Assembly (NCBI GenBank): GCA_943788365.1 | Contig: CALSPZ010000001.1 | Span: 62,001-126,000, forward strand | Length of the DNA stretch: 64,000 bases | Origin: CAJQGY01 sp905478015 | GTDB lineage: Bacteria; Pseudomonadota; Gammaproteobacteria; Magnimaribacterales; D2472 | Direction of reading: 5' to 3' | Shown: piece after piece, positions 35,276 to 44,620 of the stretch | Numbering within the stretch: position 1 is the stretch's first letter | Layout: each line of letters opens with the position of its first letter | Program-made: the position numbers and the translations under genes | The notes under the pieces: generated by a model | Seen by the model: the letters and a program-made list of their open reading frames with translations, nothing else | The model's database searches: none | Told to the model about the DNA's origin: nothing

Positions 35276-38200
35276 GTGTCAAAGACTATTACCTTAATTT
35301 TAGAAGGGAAAGAAAGTTTCACTACCTCTAAATTAGAGCAAATCCAGCACGGCTTTAATAAAAATAACAACAAAAAATCACTATTGTCCTGTAAGGACAT
35401 TTTTCTAGTTTCTTTAAAAAACCCAATTGGTAATGAAGAAAATATTAAAAATATTTTAGATGCCAGTCACGTATTTAACAGCTTTGATCTCATTGTTGGC
35501 CCAAGAGTTGGCACTATATCTCCATGGTCCTCAAAGACTAAAGATATTATTAATAACGTTGGCATTGATAATGTTGATTCAATTGAAAAGTTTTATGGGT
35601 TCAAAATAAACGGGGTAGATGATATCTCTGAAAACGATCTATCACCTTTTTTTGATCGCATGACCCAGTCTTTATATTTTTCATTAGATGAATGTGAGAA
35701 ATTTTTATCCACCCAAGAAAAAAGATCAATAAGACATATTGATATTTTAACCAATGGCATTGAAGAGCTTGATCGAGCAAATACTACCTTTGGTTTTGCT
35801 ATGAGTGGAGATGAAATTGAGTATCTGTTTAAATTTTATTCTGATATTAATAGGAACCCCACTGATGCAGAGTTAATGATGTTTGCCCAAGCAAACTCAG
35901 AGCACTGCAGGCATAAAATTTTTAATGCTAATTGGACCATTGATGGGGTCGATCAAGATAAAACTTTATTTGATTTAATTAAAGTTACCAGTAAAGAATC
36001 TCCAGAAGGTATTATTTCTGCCTATAAGGATAATGCAGCAATTACCGAAGGAGATAGCGTTGAGAGACTGAACTTAGACACCTCTAATAAATATGCATTT
36101 GTTAAAGATAAATTAAATTCAACCATTAAAGTTGAAACGCATAATCATCCTACCGCTATATCTCCTTTTCCAGGAGCGGCCACAGGTTCAGGAGGAGAGA
36201 TAAGAGATGAAGGGGCAACCGGAAGAGGTGCAAAACCAAAGATAGGTTTAGTTGGCTTCAATGTTTCTAACTTAAGAATTCCAAATCTACAAAGAGAGTG
36301 GGAGCATTCAGAATCTAAGCCTGAGCGTATTGCATCACCTCTCAGCATAATGATTGAGGGCCCCATTGGAGCTGCAGCTTTTAATAATGAGTTTGGAAGA
36401 CCTTCAACCCTTGGGTATTTTAGATCTTTTGAAACCCCATTTGATCAAAGTGGAAATGCATTTGGTTATCACAAACCAATCATGCTGGCTGGAGGTATTG
36501 GCGAGGTTAGAGACAAAAATAACTTTAAGCTTCAAATTTCAGAGGACTATATAGTAGTTGTATTAGGCGGACCAGCAATGCTTATAGGTCTTGGAGGAGG
36601 AGCTGCATCTTCAGTATCATCAGGTGAAAGTGATGAGGATTTGGATTTTGCCTCCGTGCAAAGAGAAAACCCTGAGATGGAAAGAAGATGCCAGGAGGTT
36701 ATTAATATTTGCTCATCCATGGATGAAAGCTACATAGAATTCATACATGACGTCGGAGCTGGAGGCCTTTCAAATGCTATACCAGAGTTAGCAAAGGATT
36801 CAGATTTAGGGGTATATATTGAACTAGATAAAATTCCTGTTTCGGACCCATCAATGTCCCCAATGGAAATTTGGTCAAATGAATCTCAAGAAAGATATGT
36901 GCTAGCCATCCATAAAAAGAATAAAGATGCTTTTGAAAAAATCTGTATTAGAGAGCGATGCGAGTTTGCATTTGTAGGAATTACAACGCTTGAAAAATCA
37001 GTAAAGTTATTTGATAAGTTAACCAATACATTTCCTGTTGATGTCCCCCTGGATATGCTTTTTGGAGACCTGCCGATTACTGATATTGAAGTTAATAATA
37101 TTGAAAAAAATATTGCTACCCCTGGCAATGCTAGCAAGCATGACTTTAAAGCTTCATTCTATAAAGTTCTATCTCATCCCACAGTTGCATCAAAATCCTT
37201 CTTAATAACTATTGGGGATAGAAGCGTTGGCGGCATGGTAGCAAGAGATCAGTTTGTGGGACCCTATCAAGTTCCTGTTTCAAATTATTCAATGAGCCTA
37301 AGATCATTCACCTCAAATAAAGGAGAGGTAGTTACCATTGGTGAAAAGCCTACCATTGCTGTAAACAACCCATCAGCTTCAATGAGAATGTCAGTAGCCG
37401 AAGCATTAACTAATATGGTTGGAGTGCCTATAAAAGGTTTGGACCATATTCAAGTTTCAGCTAACTGGATGGCACCAACAAAAGAAGAAAGCGAGAACTT
37501 AGACTTGAGAAAGGGCGTTGAGGCGCTTTCAAAAATCTGTGTTGATTTAGACATATCAGTTCCTGTTGGCAAAGATTCCTTATCAATGAAAACAAAATGG
37601 TCTGAGGGCGGTGATGAGAAGATTGTTACAAGTCCCTTGTCAGGAGTTATTACTGCGATGGCTCCAGTTGAGGATGTCTCTATTGGAATTACTCCAGAAT
37701 TGAATACTGAATGCGATACCAATTTATTATTCGTTAAAATGAATAACAAAAGTAGACTAGCAGGTTCTATTTTCTCCGAAGTAACCCAAGAAAATTTCTC
37801 TAATACTCCAGATGTTGATAACACCAATCAACTAAAAGATTTATTTAATGCTATTCAGGAACTAATTACAGAGAAAAAGATTTTAGCCCTTCATGACATC
37901 TCCGACGGCGGACTAGCTTCGGCTTTATCTGAAATGTGTTTTACAAAAAAAGTTGGAATGGATATTTCACTTTCTGATATTAATTTTGAGGATATTAACT
38001 CATACCTATTTGCAGAAGAGGTTGGTTTAGTTCTTCAAGTGGCTGAAAAAGATTCCTCTCAAATAGTAAATTTATTGAGCTCTAAATTTACAGTTGTCAA
38101 CCTTGGCGCTCTCAACAATTCAAAAACTTTAAATATTTCATGTCAATCTGGTTCAATTTTTTCAGAGCCTATTGAAAAACTAGAGTCCAAATGGCGCGAA

Positions 38201-39118
38201 GTCTCTCATGCAATCCAAAGCATAAGAGATAATACAATTTCAGCCGACGAGGAGCAGAACCTTCTTTTTGATATCAATCATAAAGGCCTTTTTTCAGATA
38301 CAGCTTTTGAAGAAAAACAAATACATACCTCGCTAACTAAGCCCAAGGTAGCTGTATTGAGAGAGCAAGGGGTTAATGGTCAAATGGAAATGGCAGCAGC
38401 CTATACATTAGCTGGCTTCGAGGCTGTAGACGTTCATATGCAAGACTTGCTTGATGGAAATATTGATCTATCTTTATTTAATGGATTGGCCGCATGTGGA
38501 GGTTTCTCATATGGCGATGTTCTTGGTGCAGGAGGAGGCTGGTCTAAAACAATTCTTAATAACCCTATGGTTAAAGATCAGTTTGAAAAATTCTTTTTAA
38601 ATCAAAATACTTTCACCCTTGGGGTTTGTAATGGTTGTCAGATGGTTTCTAATTTAAAAGAAATAATACCTGGAGCAGACCTTTGGCCATCTTTTACAAA
38701 GAATATTTCAGATCAATTTGAGGCAAGACTAGCTCAAGTTAAGGTTGAGGAATCTAACTCAATCCTTCTATCAGGAATGGCAGGCTGGTCACTGCCGATA
38801 GCTTCAGCTCATGGAGAAGGTAATGCTCTGTTTAATGCTGAAGGTGATATCAATTATTTAGAGAATTCAAATCAAATTGCTCTCAGGTTTGTAGATTCAC
38901 ATGGAGCTCCTACCGAAAGCTATCCCTTAAATCCCAATGGTTCCAAATATGGAATAACAGGGGTTACCTCATCAGATGGCAGAGTAACCATAATGATGCC
39001 CCACCCAGAAAGAGTTTTTAGATCCCAGCAGATGAGCTGGCGTTCAAAAGATTGGAAAGAGTTCTCGCCTTGGATGCAGATTTTTTATAATGCTTTAGAT
39101 TTTTCTAAAAACTCCTAA
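35276..39118 (+). CDS. purL: phosphoribosylformylglycinamidine synthase
   Basis: Fourth purine step, FGAR to FGAM. 1280 residues, the large single-chain gammaproteobacterial form. PurS-like N-terminal domain, two AIRS/FGAM-type ATP domains (GAATGSGGEIRDEGATGRG near residue 300; VGKDSLSMK near 763), and a C-terminal glutaminase with nucleophile Cys in GVCNGCQMV near 1122 and MMPHPERVFR. Start taken at GTG 35276 (MSKTITLILEG). A TATAAT at 35240-35245 and a TACAAT at 35253-35258 are possible -10 elements. Abuts the next convergent gene with no gap. Confidence 0.97.
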   Translation: MSKTITLILEGKESFTTSKLEQIQHGFNKNNNKKSLLSCKDIFLVSLKNPIGNEENIKNILDASHVFNSFDLIVGPRVGTISPWSSKTKDIINNVGIDNVDSIEKFYGFKINGVDDISENDLSPFFDRMTQSLYFSLDECEKFLSTQEKRSIRHIDILTNGIEELDRANTTFGFAMSGDEIEYLFKFYSDINRNPTDAELMMFAQANSEHCRHKIFNANWTIDGVDQDKTLFDLIKVTSKESPEGIISAYKDNAAITEGDSVERLNLDTSNKYAFVKDKLNSTIKVETHNHPTAISPFPGAATGSGGEIRDEGATGRGAKPKIGLVGFNVSNLRIPNLQREWEHSESKPERIASPLSIMIEGPIGAAAFNNEFGRPSTLGYFRSFETPFDQSGNAFGYHKPIMLAGGIGEVRDKNNFKLQISEDYIVVVLGGPAMLIGLGGGAASSVSSGESDEDLDFASVQRENPEMERRCQEVINICSSMDESYIEFIHDVGAGGLSNAIPELAKDSDLGVYIELDKIPVSDPSMSPMEIWSNESQERYVLAIHKKNKDAFEKICIRERCEFAFVGITTLEKSVKLFDKLTNTFPVDVPLDMLFGDLPITDIEVNNIEKNIATPGNASKHDFKASFYKVLSHPTVASKSFLITIGDRSVGGMVARDQFVGPYQVPVSNYSMSLRSFTSNKGEVVTIGEKPTIAVNNPSASMRMSVAEALTNMVGVPIKGLDHIQVSANWMAPTKEESENLDLRKGVEALSKICVDLDISVPVGKDSLSMKTKWSEGGDEKIVTSPLSGVITAMAPVEDVSIGITPELNTECDTNLLFVKMNNKSRLAGSIFSEVTQENFSNTPDVDNTNQLKDLFNAIQELITEKKILALHDISDGGLASALSEMCFTKKVGMDISLSDINFEDINSYLFAEEVGLVLQVAEKDSSQIVNLLSSKFTVVNLGALNNSKTLNISCQSGSIFSEPIEKLESKWREVSHAIQSIRDNTISADEEQNLLFDINHKGLFSDTAFEEKQIHTSLTKPKVAVLREQGVNGQMEMAAAYTLAGFEAVDVHMQDLLDGNIDLSLFNGLAACGGFSYGDVLGAGGGWSKTILNNPMVKDQFEKFFLNQNTFTLGVCNGCQMVSNLKEIIPGADLWPSFTKNISDQFEARLAQVKVEESNSILLSGMAGWSLPIASAHGEGNALFNAEGDINYLENSNQIALRFVDSHGAPTESYPLNPNGSKYGITGVTSSDGRVTIMMPHPERVFRSQQMSWRSKDWKEFSPWMQIFYNALDFSKNS

Positions 39119-39676
39119 TTACCAAAGAGTTATATCTTCTTCTCTAAAAATATATTCGCCCTTTTTCTTATCTGAGAAATAATATCTCAATGTTTTTTCA
39201 ACAGTTGGAAAGGCGAGCTGATCCCATAAAATTTCATCTTCACCATGGAGCTCTACCAATTGACTCTCAGATGTTGGACCAAAATTTTCATCTAACAAGT
39301 CTGCTAGAAAGAACATATGAACTTGATTGATATGAGGTAGGCTAAAAAGAGTATACGGCTTTATTACTTTTGCATGCGAACCTGTTTCTTCAAAAGTTTC
39401 TCTTAATGCCCCTTGCTGAAGGGTCTCAGCATTTTCCATAAATCCAGCAGGCAATGTCCACATACCTTTTCTGGGGTGAATATTTCTTTTGGCCATTAAA
39501 ATCTTTTCACCTTTTACACAAAGCGCACCAACAACCATATTTGGATTCGTATAAAAAATATTTTCACATTCAGAACAAATGTATCTTTTAACATGATCGC
39601 CATCAGGAATAATAAATTTAATTTTTGAGCTTCCGCAGTCTGAACAATACTTCAATTTTTTTCCCTTCAATAACAA
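39119..39676 (-). CDS. Nudix hydrolase with N-terminal zinc ribbon
   Basis: 185 residues. Cys residues in YCSDCGS and YICSECENIFY form a zinc ribbon (about residues 11-41). The Nudix box GFMENAETLQQGALRETFEETG (given in parts: GX5E, then REX2EEXG) lies near residues 78-99. The layout is that of the Nudix_N_2 group; substrate could be NAD(H), ADP-ribose or another dinucleotide. Start appears to be TTG (39676), or a second TTG two codons later. No ATG fits. Confidence 0.8.
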   Translation of the reverse strand: MLLKGKKLKYCSDCGSSKIKFIIPDGDHVKRYICSECENIFYTNPNMVVGALCVKGEKILMAKRNIHPRKGMWTLPAGFMENAETLQQGALRETFEETGSHAKVIKPYTLFSLPHINQVHMFFLADLLDENFGPTSESQLVELHGEDEILWDQLAFPTVEKTLRYYFSDKKKGEYIFREEDITLW

Positions 39677-39706
39677 TTTTTAGCTTAAGACGTTAAACTT
39701 ATCAAC

Positions 39707-40321
39707 GTGGAAGATAGCATAAAGCAAAAGCTCTTAAAATTAAATCATATGCCTGTAACTGAATTCAAAAAGGCAGGTGTTTTTATTGGTATTTTATATT
39801 TTGGTGAATATATAGATAACCCACATATTATATTTACCCAACGATCAACAAAACTATCATCACACTCTGGAGAGGTTAGCTATCCAGGAGGGAAGTGGGA
39901 GGATGGAGATACCGACCTCTTGGATACAGCATTAAGAGAGTCAAATGAAGAAATTAATCTGAACAGGTCTGACGTGGTTGCATTAGGAAACCTGCCTTAT
40001 CTAATTTCCAGACATAAAATAGAAGTTCATCCGTATGTAGGTTTAATTACAAAAGAGCAGCAGTTAAAGGGAAACTTTGAAATTGAGGAAATTTTTACTG
40101 TACCTGTAAGTTTTCTTATAGATAAAAAGAATGCAAATATGCACGACAAAATCAAAGGAAATATAGGCCTTAAAATTCCAAGTTGGGATTATAATAATCA
40201 GAGAATATGGGGCTTAACTGCTATGATTACAGCAGATTTAGTAAATATTTGTTTTGATGGGAAGATTGAAACAAATTTAACACAAATAAGAGAGCAATAT
40301 GATAGCTACCCTCGGGGATAA
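39707..40321 (+). CDS. CoA pyrophosphatase-like Nudix hydrolase (NudL type)
   Basis: 204 residues, GTG start. The CoA-pyrophosphatase-specific motif IFTQRSTKLSSHSGEVSYPG precedes the Nudix box (GGKWEDGD then ALRESNEEINL). Likely cleaves CoA to 4'-phosphopantetheine and 3',5'-ADP or acts on related dinucleotides. A TAAACT hexamer ends 7 bases before the GTG and there is no ribosome site. Overlaps the next gene by 23 bases. Confidence 0.85.
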   Translation: MEDSIKQKLLKLNHMPVTEFKKAGVFIGILYFGEYIDNPHIIFTQRSTKLSSHSGEVSYPGGKWEDGDTDLLDTALRESNEEINLNRSDVVALGNLPYLISRHKIEVHPYVGLITKEQQLKGNFEIEEIFTVPVSFLIDKKNANMHDKIKGNIGLKIPSWDYNNQRIWGLTAMITADLVNICFDGKIETNLTQIREQYDSYPRG

Positions 40322-40832
40322 AAAATTAGTTACCTCATCTGAAGATTTCTGGATTGCACCTGATGCTAATGTTATCGGGGATGTAAGAATGTCCAAAGAT
40401 TCCAGCATATGGTTTAACGCAACTTTGCGAGGAGATAATGAACCAATTATTATCGGTGAAGGTTCAAATATTCAAGATGGATCTGTAATTCATACTGACC
40501 CCGGGCATGCATGCAATATTGGTAAGTTCGTCACCGTTGGTCATATGGTGATGCTACATGGCTGTGATATTGGCGATGGAAGTTTGATTGGTATTGGCTC
40601 GGTTATATTAAATGGTGCAAAAATTGGTAAGAATTGTATTATTGGTTCTAAGGCTTTAATTACAGAGGGAATGGAAGTGCCTGATGGATCAATGGTTATG
40701 GGTATGCCAGGGAAAATAAAAAGAACACTAAGTGATGAAGAACAAAAAATGATACCTTTGAGCGCTCATCACTATATAGATAACTATAAAAAATATAAAA
40801 AATTATTAGAAATTAAACATGAAAACAAGTGA
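40299..40832 (+). CDS. gamma-class carbonic anhydrase-like hexapeptide-repeat protein
   Basis: 177-residue left-handed beta-helix protein of the YrdA/CaiE group. Repeated I-G-x-x hexapeptides (for example IGDGSLIGIGSVILNG, IGKNCIIGSKALI). The three metal-ligand His positions of gamma carbonic anhydrases are visible (HTDPG, then VGHMVMLHGC). Activity in this subgroup is often undetectable, so the reaction is only suggested. Overlaps the upstream Nudix gene by 23 bases and alaS by 14, forming a tight operon. Confidence 0.88.
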   Translation: MIATLGDKKLVTSSEDFWIAPDANVIGDVRMSKDSSIWFNATLRGDNEPIIIGEGSNIQDGSVIHTDPGHACNIGKFVTVGHMVMLHGCDIGDGSLIGIGSVILNGAKIGKNCIIGSKALITEGMEVPDGSMVMGMPGKIKRTLSDEEQKMIPLSAHHYIDNYKKYKKLLEIKHENK

Positions 40833-43395
40833 CATAAGAAAAGCATTTCTAAACTTTTATGAATCTAAAAATCATACACAGGTTGAATCAAGCTCTTTAA
40901 TCCCAGTAAATGATGACACTCTATTATTTACTAATGCTGGCATGGTTCAATTTAAAGATCTATTTTTAGGAACTGAAAAAAAAGATTACGTTAGAGCAGC
41001 TTCTTCGCAAAGATGCATTAGAGCTGGAGGCAAGCATAATGACTTAGAGAATGTTGGTTATACCTTAAGGCATCATACGTTTTTTGAAATGCTTGGAAAT
41101 TTTAGCTTCGGTGATTATTTTAAAGAAGAGGCAATTGAATTTGCTTGGGAGTTTTTAACCAAAGAGCTAAAGCTTCCAGAAGAAAAATTGTGGATTTCTG
41201 TTTTCAGGGAAGATGATGATGCAGAGAAGATTTGGAGAGAAAAGATTGGAGTTAATCCAAATAGAATAGTTAGGCTTGATGAGGAAGATAACTTTTGGTC
41301 TATGGGTGAAACAGGTCCATGCGGCCCATGCTCTGAAATATACTATGATCATGGCGATCACATTGAAGGGACTCCCCCTGGATCCGATGGCGATGAAGGC
41401 GATAGATTTGTTGAGATATGGAATCTTGTATTTATGCAGTTCAATAGAAATGATTCAGGTGAGATGACTCCTCTTCCAAAGCCTTCAGTTGATACGGGAA
41501 TGGGATTAGAAAGAATTGCTGCGGTTATGCAAGGGGTGAACTCAAATTACGAAACAGATTTATTTAAAACACTCATTTCTGCATCTCAAAAAATTCTTAA
41601 AGATGAAGGCAATAATTCTCATAAAGTTGTAGCTGACCATATTAGATCAACAAGTTTTTTAATAGCTGATGGCATCACTCCTGAAAATGAAGGCAGAGGC
41701 TATGTGCTCAGAAGAATTCTACGAAGAGCTATCCGACATGGTTACAAGATGGGCGCAACAAAACCTTTTCTATTTAATTTAGTGGATGATTTATCTAGTT
41801 TAATGAAGGATGCCTATCCGGTGCTTGTTGAAAAACAGCAATATATAAAAGATACCATTCACAGAGAAGAGATTAAGTTTTTTGAAACCCTTGAGAAGGG
41901 CATTAAGATTCTAGATCAATCTATTGATGAGCTTGATGGCGATACAATTCCTGGAGATGTAGTATTTAAATTACATGATACATTTGGATTTCCGTTCGAC
42001 TTGACTGCAGATATAGCCAGAGAAAAAAATCTTAATATAGATTCAGAAGGTTTTGCTAAATGCATGAAGCAACAAAAAGAATCATCTAAAGCAGGGAGTA
42101 ATTTTACTTCCGATCTTCCAACACCTTCGGATATAGAAGCCACTTCTTTTAGCGGTTACGATGAGCTAATTTCAGATTCTAATGTCATATCTCTTTGGCT
42201 TGGGCAAGACAGTGTTGATGAGGCCAAAGAAACCCAAGAGGTATATTTTGCACTAAGCAGCACTCCTTTTTATGCTGAGTCCGGTGGGCAAGTTGGCGAT
42301 ACTGGAGAGTTCAAAACAGATACTTGTTCTGGAATTATTTTAGATTGCAAGAAGCAGGGAAAAGTTTTCCTTCATAAAGCTTTGATTGAAAAAGGGTCTC
42401 TTAAAGTTGGCGACCAGTTAAATGTTTCTGTTTCATCAAGCAAAAGGAATGCAACTGCTATTCATCATTCAGCAACACATTTACTTCACTCTGCATTAAA
42501 AAAAGTGCTTGGTGATCATGTGCAACAAAAAGGATCTCAAGTTGACAGTGAGAAACTTAGATTTGATTTTGCTCACTCTAAACCGGTATCTCCTGATGAG
42601 ATATCAGAAATAGAGGCTCTTGTGAATGATCAGGTGCTGTACAACTCTGAAGTTACTACTAATGAAATGGATCTTGAGAAAGCAATTAAGTCAGGTGCTG
42701 AGGCTTTATTTGGAGAAAAATACGATTCTAAGGTTAGGGTTCTTGCAATGGGTGAAGAGGATTTTTCTGTTGAGCTGTGTGGCGGAACTCATGTTAGTCG
42801 AACAGGTGACATAGGTTCTTTTGTTGTAACCAGCCAATCAAGTGTTGCCTCCGGTATTCGAAGGATTGAAGCGATTGCAGGTAAGCAAGCTATTAACCAC
42901 CTAAATAATATTAGGTCAGTTAACCAGAGCTTACAAAAAGCACTCAATACAACTTCTGATAAGTTGGCAGAAAAAATTGAAGCACTTATTCAAGAAAACA
43001 AGAAACTCAAGAAATCGGGTCCGGTCAGCACCTCAAATGAAACTATTTTTTCTGAAGAATCAACCATCAATAACTGGAAGCTAATCATTAAGCAAGTTGC
43101 TCTAGAAGATAATAAACAGCTCAGAGGATTGGTTGACCAAGCTAAAAAAGGAATTGATAGGGGTGTTGTGATATTACTCTCAGAATCTAACGGCAAAGTA
43201 GCCATTGTTGCTGGCGTTACCAAAAATCTTATCGATGAAATATCAGCTAAAGATATTATTAGCGAGCTATCTTCTCAGTTAAATGGAAAGGGTGGTGGCA
43301 GACCTGATTTCGCACAAGGCGCAGGCGTTTCAGAAAAAGTAAATGAATTCGTGACATCTATTCCAAATACAGTAAAATCCATCAGCGCAAAATAA
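40819..43395 (+). CDS. alaS: alanyl-tRNA synthetase
   Basis: Charges tRNA-Ala. 858 residues (E. coli 876). Class II motif near residue 74 (RHHTFFEMLGNFSFGDYFK), motif 3 near residue 234 (DTGMGLERIA), editing domain with HHSATHLLHSAL near 554 and CGGTHV near 654, and C-Ala domain ending with GGGRPDFAQGAG. lysC follows after 10 bases, the usual gammaproteobacterial order. Confidence 0.98.
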   Translation: MKTSDIRKAFLNFYESKNHTQVESSSLIPVNDDTLLFTNAGMVQFKDLFLGTEKKDYVRAASSQRCIRAGGKHNDLENVGYTLRHHTFFEMLGNFSFGDYFKEEAIEFAWEFLTKELKLPEEKLWISVFREDDDAEKIWREKIGVNPNRIVRLDEEDNFWSMGETGPCGPCSEIYYDHGDHIEGTPPGSDGDEGDRFVEIWNLVFMQFNRNDSGEMTPLPKPSVDTGMGLERIAAVMQGVNSNYETDLFKTLISASQKILKDEGNNSHKVVADHIRSTSFLIADGITPENEGRGYVLRRILRRAIRHGYKMGATKPFLFNLVDDLSSLMKDAYPVLVEKQQYIKDTIHREEIKFFETLEKGIKILDQSIDELDGDTIPGDVVFKLHDTFGFPFDLTADIAREKNLNIDSEGFAKCMKQQKESSKAGSNFTSDLPTPSDIEATSFSGYDELISDSNVISLWLGQDSVDEAKETQEVYFALSSTPFYAESGGQVGDTGEFKTDTCSGIILDCKKQGKVFLHKALIEKGSLKVGDQLNVSVSSSKRNATAIHHSATHLLHSALKKVLGDHVQQKGSQVDSEKLRFDFAHSKPVSPDEISEIEALVNDQVLYNSEVTTNEMDLEKAIKSGAEALFGEKYDSKVRVLAMGEEDFSVELCGGTHVSRTGDIGSFVVTSQSSVASGIRRIEAIAGKQAINHLNNIRSVNQSLQKALNTTSDKLAEKIEALIQENKKLKKSGPVSTSNETIFSEESTINNWKLIIKQVALEDNKQLRGLVDQAKKGIDRGVVILLSESNGKVAIVAGVTKNLIDEISAKDIISELSSQLNGKGGGRPDFAQGAGVSEKVNEFVTSIPNTVKSISAK

Positions 43396-43405
43396 AGGAA
43401 TTATC

Positions 43406-44618
43406 TTGGATATTGTTGTTCAAAAATTTGGCGGAACATCTGTAGGCTCGGTTGAGAGAATAGCTGCCGTTGCAGAATTAATAAAAAAATCCTCCAATAA
43501 AGATAAAATTGTTGTAGTTGTTTCGGCAATGAGTGGAGAGACCAATAAGTTAATAGATCTAGCAAAAAATTTCACACAAAATCCAAATCGAAGAGAGTTT
43601 GACGCACTAGTATCTACTGGAGAAAAGGTTAGCTCATCTTTGCTGGCCATTGCACTTGATTCAATTGGTATTAAAGCAAAATCATTATCAGCATCTCAGA
43701 TTTCTATGAAGACAACCAATAGTTATTCTAAGGCAAGAATTTTAGATATTGATAGCTCAAAGATAATGCAAACAATCGAAGATGGATATATTCCTATTAT
43801 TACCGGTTTCCAAGGAGTGACAGAGCACGGAGACGTTACCACTCTTGGACGAGGAGGCTCAGATACTACAGCAGTAGCCATTGCTGCAAACTTAAAAGCT
43901 AAAAGATGTGATATTTATACCGATGTGGATGGAATATATACTACTGATCCAAGAGTTGTTCCTGAGGCTAAAAAGTTGGACTCTATTACCATGGAAGAAA
44001 TGCTTGAGATGGCAGGCAAGGGCGCAAAAGTTATACAAATTAGAGCAGTAGAATTTGCAAATAAATTTAAAGTTCCGGTTAGAGTTTTGTCTAGCTTTGA
44101 ACCTGGTTCGGGTACACTTATATCACTTGAGGAAAATAATATGGAAAATGCTTTAGTATCTGGAATTGCCTTTCAAAAAGATCAGGTAAAAATCACACTC
44201 CATGGTGTTGTTGATACGCCAGGTATTGCTTATGGAATTCTTAGGTCCTTTGAGTGATGAAAATATCGAAGTGGATGTTATTGTTCAAAATGTAAGTGTT
44301 AACGGTAAAACAGATTTCACTTTCACAGTTTCAAAGGAAGATGAGCTATCGGCTACCAACATTATTAAAGCTAATAAAAACGCACTGCAGTATGAGGACG
44401 TGCTTGTAGATCCAAGTATCTCAAAAGTTTCTTTAGTAGGTGTTGGTATGAGAACGCATGCTGGTATTGCGAGTGAAGCTTTTAAATCTCTTGCTGAAAA
44501 TGATATAAATATACAAATGATAAGCACATCTGAAATTAAAATTACTATAGTAATTAATGAGATTAATACTGAGAAAGCCGTAAAGTGCTTGCATAAAACC
44601 TTCAATCTGGACAAGTAA
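43406..44618 (+). pseudogene. lysC: aspartokinase with a single +1 frameshift
   Basis: Aspartate kinase, first step to lysine, threonine and methionine, split over two frames. Residues 1-283 (TTG start at 43406, AGGA ribosome site 6 bases before) contain QKFGGTSVG and GRGGSDTTAVAIA plus the first half of the first ACT domain. At GGA ATT CTT AGG T (44234-44246) the frame runs into TGA; dropping the A at 44243 restores ILGPLSDENIEVDVIVQNVS, a standard aspartokinase sequence, to the stop at 44618. Full length would be about 404 residues. Everything else looks intact. Sequence error, real mutation and recoding are all possible. Confidence 0.9.
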
Positions 44619-44620
44619 AT

